From: Poecilobothrus nobilitatus
Taxonomy: Eukaryota > Arthropoda > Insecta > Diptera > Dolichopodidae
Length of the DNA: 64,000 nucleotides
Assembly: GCA_947095535.1 (NCBI GenBank)
Contig: OX352774.1
Span: 34,550,496 to 34,614,495, forward strand
Direction: 5' to 3'
Positions 62,451 through 64,000 of this stretch are shown here, in pieces (position 1 is the first letter of the stretch; each line of letters opens with the position of its first letter). Under the pieces are notes generated by a model. That model saw nothing but the letters and a program-made list of their open reading frames with translations, was not told the origin of the DNA and did no database searches. The position numbers and the translations under genes were made by a program.

Positions 62451-64000
62451 TTCGATGATTATCGCGTCCCAAGTACTTTCAAGTACTTGTACATGCAACA
62501 TTTTAAAGTATATATAGTTATAACTTATAAATAAATTTCCCGTAAGATGATTTTAGTTCTTCTTACTTCCCAATAGATGAATTTTATATTATTTAGGTTA
62601 TGTGTAAAAGTCTTTTAATGTAAATAGTTTTATTTTTGTTCAATGGAAATTGTATATTATTATATTTTCCAAAAAACAAGTTATTATTTCAATTGCTCCT
62701 ATAACTATGCTTCTTCAAATATGTTTTATTTTGTAGTTTTTGAATATTTAGCTTAAGATTCTACATTGATTTCCTAACTACTAGCTAGTCATTCAATGCA
62801 ACCCCATCGTATTCTGTACATACAATGCAACCCCATTGTATTCTTTACATACATGCCTATCTTAATATTTCGGAATTGTTTAAATCATGATTTTTAACAA
62901 TACATGTTTACTTCGTTTTCTAATAAAAAAAAAAAAAAGATAAAAAAAAATTTCAAACCTTTTAACAGGTTTTTCCTTTTAAAATATCTTAGTTATAATG
63001 ATACATTTTTATACCAATAATATTAAAAGGGTTAAATTGAAAAAAAAATTATTTTTGTTTTATTAAAATTGAGTAATTCAATATTATTGATAATAATTGT
63101 TAACATTCTGATCCTGATATAAAAACCACATACATAATATTTGTTATACAGGTGGGCGTTTAATATTATATGTCCAAGGTGGCTAGTACTGTATTTTATA
63201 TATAAATATATACATATAAATATAATTTTCTATTAGGTTTCTTTTCTTGGTTAACTGGTTAGTTGGTAAATTTTTTTTGTGATTATAATATTATTGGTAT
63301 AATATAATAATTGATATAATAGTTAGATATAGGCACAAATTACATTCAGAGGAATTTTTATGTTGTCTTTTAATTTTTTTTTTTTTTAAATATTAACTTT
63401 ATTCGTTTTTTTTTTTGTTTTTTATGTTGACTTGAGTTAAATTATTGGACCTGTAACACAAATTTTCAACAATTAATTTGTACTTATATTATTATATTAA
63501 CAACAACAATATAAATTAGAGGAAATCGAAACAAAAAGAAAATTATTAATAATTATATTAAAAAAAAGAATTGATATCAGTGGAATAATTTATGTTAACA
63601 GGATGTTAACGGTAATAAATAAGTTATTATAAATAGTTATGTAAAAAAAAAAAAAACCAAAAATCGGGATATTATTTTGCTACCGTTGTTATAATTACAG
63701 TAGTCAGATAAGTGGTAGTTGTTTATGAAACTTTCTTAGCTAAGTATATTCTATACTTCAGATGACTTTAGTAATATTTAATTTGAGTGCAAAATGGCAT
63801 ATTGATAATATTTCAGTTAACAATTTTATCGTTTAAAAGTTCCAATTCTTGTTAATAAAATATAAGTTATAAATTAAAAAAAATTGGATTTGTTCTATAT
63901 AAAAACGAGTAAAAGTGCATAGTTGATTGTATCAACTCAAGGATAACTCATACGAACATAAATTATGATGTTACCATAAAATTTAATCAACTTTTACAAA
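62451..64000. other. AT-rich DNA, nothing recognised
   Basis: A 19-bp direct repeat CAATGCAACCCCATYGTATT occurs twice at about 62796 and 62825. No gene recognised. Confidence 0.5.

Overview
This is an AT-rich eukaryotic window, almost certainly from an insect and probably a fly (Diptera). The evidence is an intron-containing cuticular chitin-binding gene with A/T-ending codons, tRNA-derived SINEs, decayed non-LTR retrotransposons, and dispersed repeats carrying the GTCCGTCCG-type motif common in fly genomes. Placement below order level is not possible by reading. Most open frames here are chance openings in AT-rich DNA or fragments of repeats.

Layout. 1-4710: AT-rich intergenic or intronic DNA with one fragment of a non-LTR endonuclease (about 3942-4190). 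4711-21258: a tandem duplication of an 8.26-kb unit, with the copy junction at 12971/12972. Each copy holds a foldback-like inverted repeat, a tRNA-derived element, another copy of the same dispersed family and a SINE with a target-site duplication. 21270-26310: a non-LTR C-terminal fragment, a MITE-like element, further dispersed-repeat copies and an unexplained 122-codon frame. 26601-27075 (minus strand): two 3'-terminal exons encoding a Thr-rich, Pro-tailed product. 27960-28390: a reverse-transcriptase relic. 28390-34080: homopolymer-rich DNA.

The main gene is on the minus strand at 34081-41832. Its four exons splice without any phase error into a 127-residue secreted protein with one type-2 chitin-binding (peritrophin/CBM14) domain, of the CPAP1 kind. 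Its two large introns hold a hAT-like element (34966-35793) with a spliceable relic frame, a 0.9-kb repeat with 142-bp internal units, and another reverse-transcriptase fragment. The Thr-rich exons downstream start in the same phase and with the same codon as the gene's own last exon, so they could be an alternative 3' end of this gene or the end of a separate one.

41850-64000 is mostly AT-rich DNA without recognisable genes. It has two further SINE copies and a SINE-like fragment, three 3' fragments of one CR1/Jockey-like retrotransposon family (48.9 kb, 60.8 kb and 62.3 kb), a 159-bp tandem repeat and a 310-bp hAT-type MITE with GAACCC repeats (58416-58725). No CRISPR array, rRNA or functional tRNA gene was seen. 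I did not find a coherent new multi-gene system. The observations most worth following are the uneven divergence of the 8.26-kb duplication, the possible alternative 3' end of the CPAP1 gene, and the structured MITEs.
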